A stretch of DNA of 44,154 nucleotides from DATMNI01 sp035570275 (GTDB lineage Bacteria; Acidobacteriota; Terriglobia; Bryobacterales; Bryobacteraceae): the NCBI GenBank assembly GCA_035570275.1, contig DATMNI010000246.1, positions 1 to 44,154 on the forward strand, given 5' to 3'. The position numbers and the translations under genes are program-made. Under the pieces are notes generated by a model that did no database searches, was not told where the DNA came from, and saw only the letters and a list, made by a program, of their open reading frames with translations. This document shows, one piece after another, positions 43,248-44,154 of the stretch. Each line of letters starts with the position of its first letter. Position 1 is the first letter of the stretch.

Positions 43248-43787
43248 ATGTCCACCATACGAATTTCACCGGCGACCGAGCGCGATGTGCCGGTGATCCT
43301 GGAAATGATCCGCGGGCTGGCCGAGTATGAGCAACTGGCTCATCTGGTGACCGCGACGGAAGAGCGGATTCGCGCGTCGTTATTTCCCGCCAACCAGTTT
43401 CCCGCCGACCAGTTTGGCACGGGCCAGTTTGCCCAAAGCCCCGCCGCCGAAGTGCTGCTGGCCTACCTGCTGGGCCAACAGGGCGAGGAATGCGCCGGAT
43501 TTGCAGTGTTCTACCGGACCTATTCCACATTCCTGGCCGAGCCGGGCATCTACCTTGAGGATCTGTATGTCAAGCCGGACGCCCGCGGAAAAGGTGTGGG
43601 CTCCCGACTGCTCGGTCGTGTTGCCGGGATTGCCATGGAGCGCGGTTGGAGCCGCGTGGAGTGGGAAGTGCTGGATTGGAACGAACCGTCCATCCGGTTC
43701 TACCGGGGTGTTGGCGCCATTCCGATGGACGCGTGGACGAAGTACCGGTTGACCGGGGACGCGTTCCGGAGGGTGGCTGAGCAGTAG
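43248..43787 (+). CDS. GNAT-family N-acetyltransferase
   Basis: 179 aa from the ATG at 43248 (MSTIRISPATERDVPVILEM); another ATG is at 43242. GNAT fold with acetyl-CoA-binding motif A: IYLEDLYVKPDARGKGVGSRLLGRV (Q/RxxGxG/A present as RGKGVG), and motif B WEVLDWNEPSIRFYRGVGA. It is close to the diamine/thialysine N-acetyltransferase subgroup (LAEYEQL, YSTFLAEPGIYLEDL). The substrate is a small amine by family, but not certain. A 15-bp repeat inserts PANQF-PADQF-GTGQF in the loop after the first helices. It lies 57 nt after ppdK on the same strand. Confidence 0.88.
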   Translation: MSTIRISPATERDVPVILEMIRGLAEYEQLAHLVTATEERIRASLFPANQFPADQFGTGQFAQSPAAEVLLAYLLGQQGEECAGFAVFYRTYSTFLAEPGIYLEDLYVKPDARGKGVGSRLLGRVAGIAMERGWSRVEWEVLDWNEPSIRFYRGVGAIPMDAWTKYRLTGDAFRRVAEQ

Positions 43788-44154
43788 CCGCAGCCACGGT
43801 GACCCCCGCAGATGACTGCGCGAGTGGAAACGCTGGCTGACGGGAACGGCAAACTCGGCGCGCCCCAGCGACTAATTACATCTCAACGTCGAAAAGGTAC
43901 GGAATTCTGGGGATTGGGCTGAGCGCACCGGCATAGGGGGCGACTGCGCCAGCAGCCCGACAGACCAGCTCAGCCATCGAGGAAGAAAATGTACCTCATT
44001 GGGTCTGCGCCGGCCGCCCACTCGCCGAGCCAAGCCATCTCGGATGGCCCGGCTGGGACGCCTTACTTCCTACACAAATAACTATGCGCCGCGAACTATA
44101 CGGCGCGGCGTGCAGAGCGCGGGGAAAACCGGCGCGAGTATTTTGGCGTAGTCT
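43788..44154. other. Right-end region with no clear gene
   Basis: 367 nt. No family-like frame, tRNA or strong hairpin was found. A short frame running off the window edge begins near 44083 (MRRELYGAACRARGKPARVF), but it shows no motif and has no evident ribosome-binding site, so it is not called. Confidence 0.4.

Noticed and set aside
43800..44154. tRNA or small RNA at the right end
   Set aside because: No cloverleaf or TpsiC-arm sequence (GGTTCGAATCC type) could be found, and no strong hairpin with a T tract.

Overview
The window looks like a piece of an acidobacterial chromosome. The closest gene repertoire I know is that of Bryobacterales / Candidatus Solibacter-type soil Acidobacteriota, but this is an inference from gene content and high GC, not from a marker gene. 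Pointers are the exported protein with the HEWGTFT signature, the sulfatase with C-terminal TPRs, the NfrB-like glycosyltransferase, MacB-type permease remnants, Uma2 paralogs, carboxypeptidase-regulatory-like proteins and multiheme cytochromes. No rRNA, tRNA, CRISPR array, insertion sequence or prophage was found.

Layout. 1-4.1 kb (minus strand): metX-metW (methionine biosynthesis, ATGA overlap), then a DUF4118-type histidine kinase and LuxR-type response regulator (ATGA overlap), then a small DoxX-like membrane protein. 4.4-6.8 kb (plus): a secreted protein of unknown function followed by an AttH/CrtC-like lipocalin-fold protein. 6.8-11.2 kb (minus): a BON-domain secreted protein with its own terminator, then a lipoprotein / GT-C-like membrane protein / BadF-type kinase operon. 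11.3-12.8 kb: two near-identical Uma2 genes separated by a MacB permease remnant. 12.8-15 kb: nth and a TMTC-like TPR membrane protein, transcribed divergently from an 18-nt gap. 15-20.1 kb (minus): signal peptidase I, a DUF885 lipoprotein peptidase, a small membrane protein, a heptaheme cytochrome and a sorbosone-dehydrogenase-like beta-propeller, the last two adjacent and probably an electron-transfer pair. 20.2-21.6 kb: a DUF2971 gene and an apparent type I restriction hsdM remnant. 21.6-25.2 kb: a 1206-aa hybrid sensor kinase with two kinase cores. 25.3-31.5 kb (minus): sulfatase-TPR, GH36 alpha-galactosidase, a frameshifted coiled-coil protein, a carboxypeptidase-regulatory-like protein. 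31.5-35.2 kb: a DUF4380-like protein, an NfrB-like glycosyltransferase and an SGNH hydrolase. 35.3-36.4 kb: a decay zone holding a WD40 remnant and a broken VapBC pair. 36.5-43.8 kb (plus): a housekeeping run of recO, glyQ-glyS, ppdK and a GNAT acetyltransferase.

The main cross-window observation is a strong tendency to short tandem duplications. In-frame expansions of 12, 15, 18, 24 or 33 bp sit in at least ten genes, usually in signal peptides, linkers or loops. Out-of-frame duplications of 14, 22 and 45 bp sit at gene boundaries. Several genes are also broken by small indels: vapC (apparent 8-bp insertion), the MacB remnant (about 1 bp) and the coiled-coil gene. I did not find a complete, clearly new multi-gene system. 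The best candidates for follow-up are the double-core sensor kinase and the dehydrogenase-heptaheme cytochrome pair.
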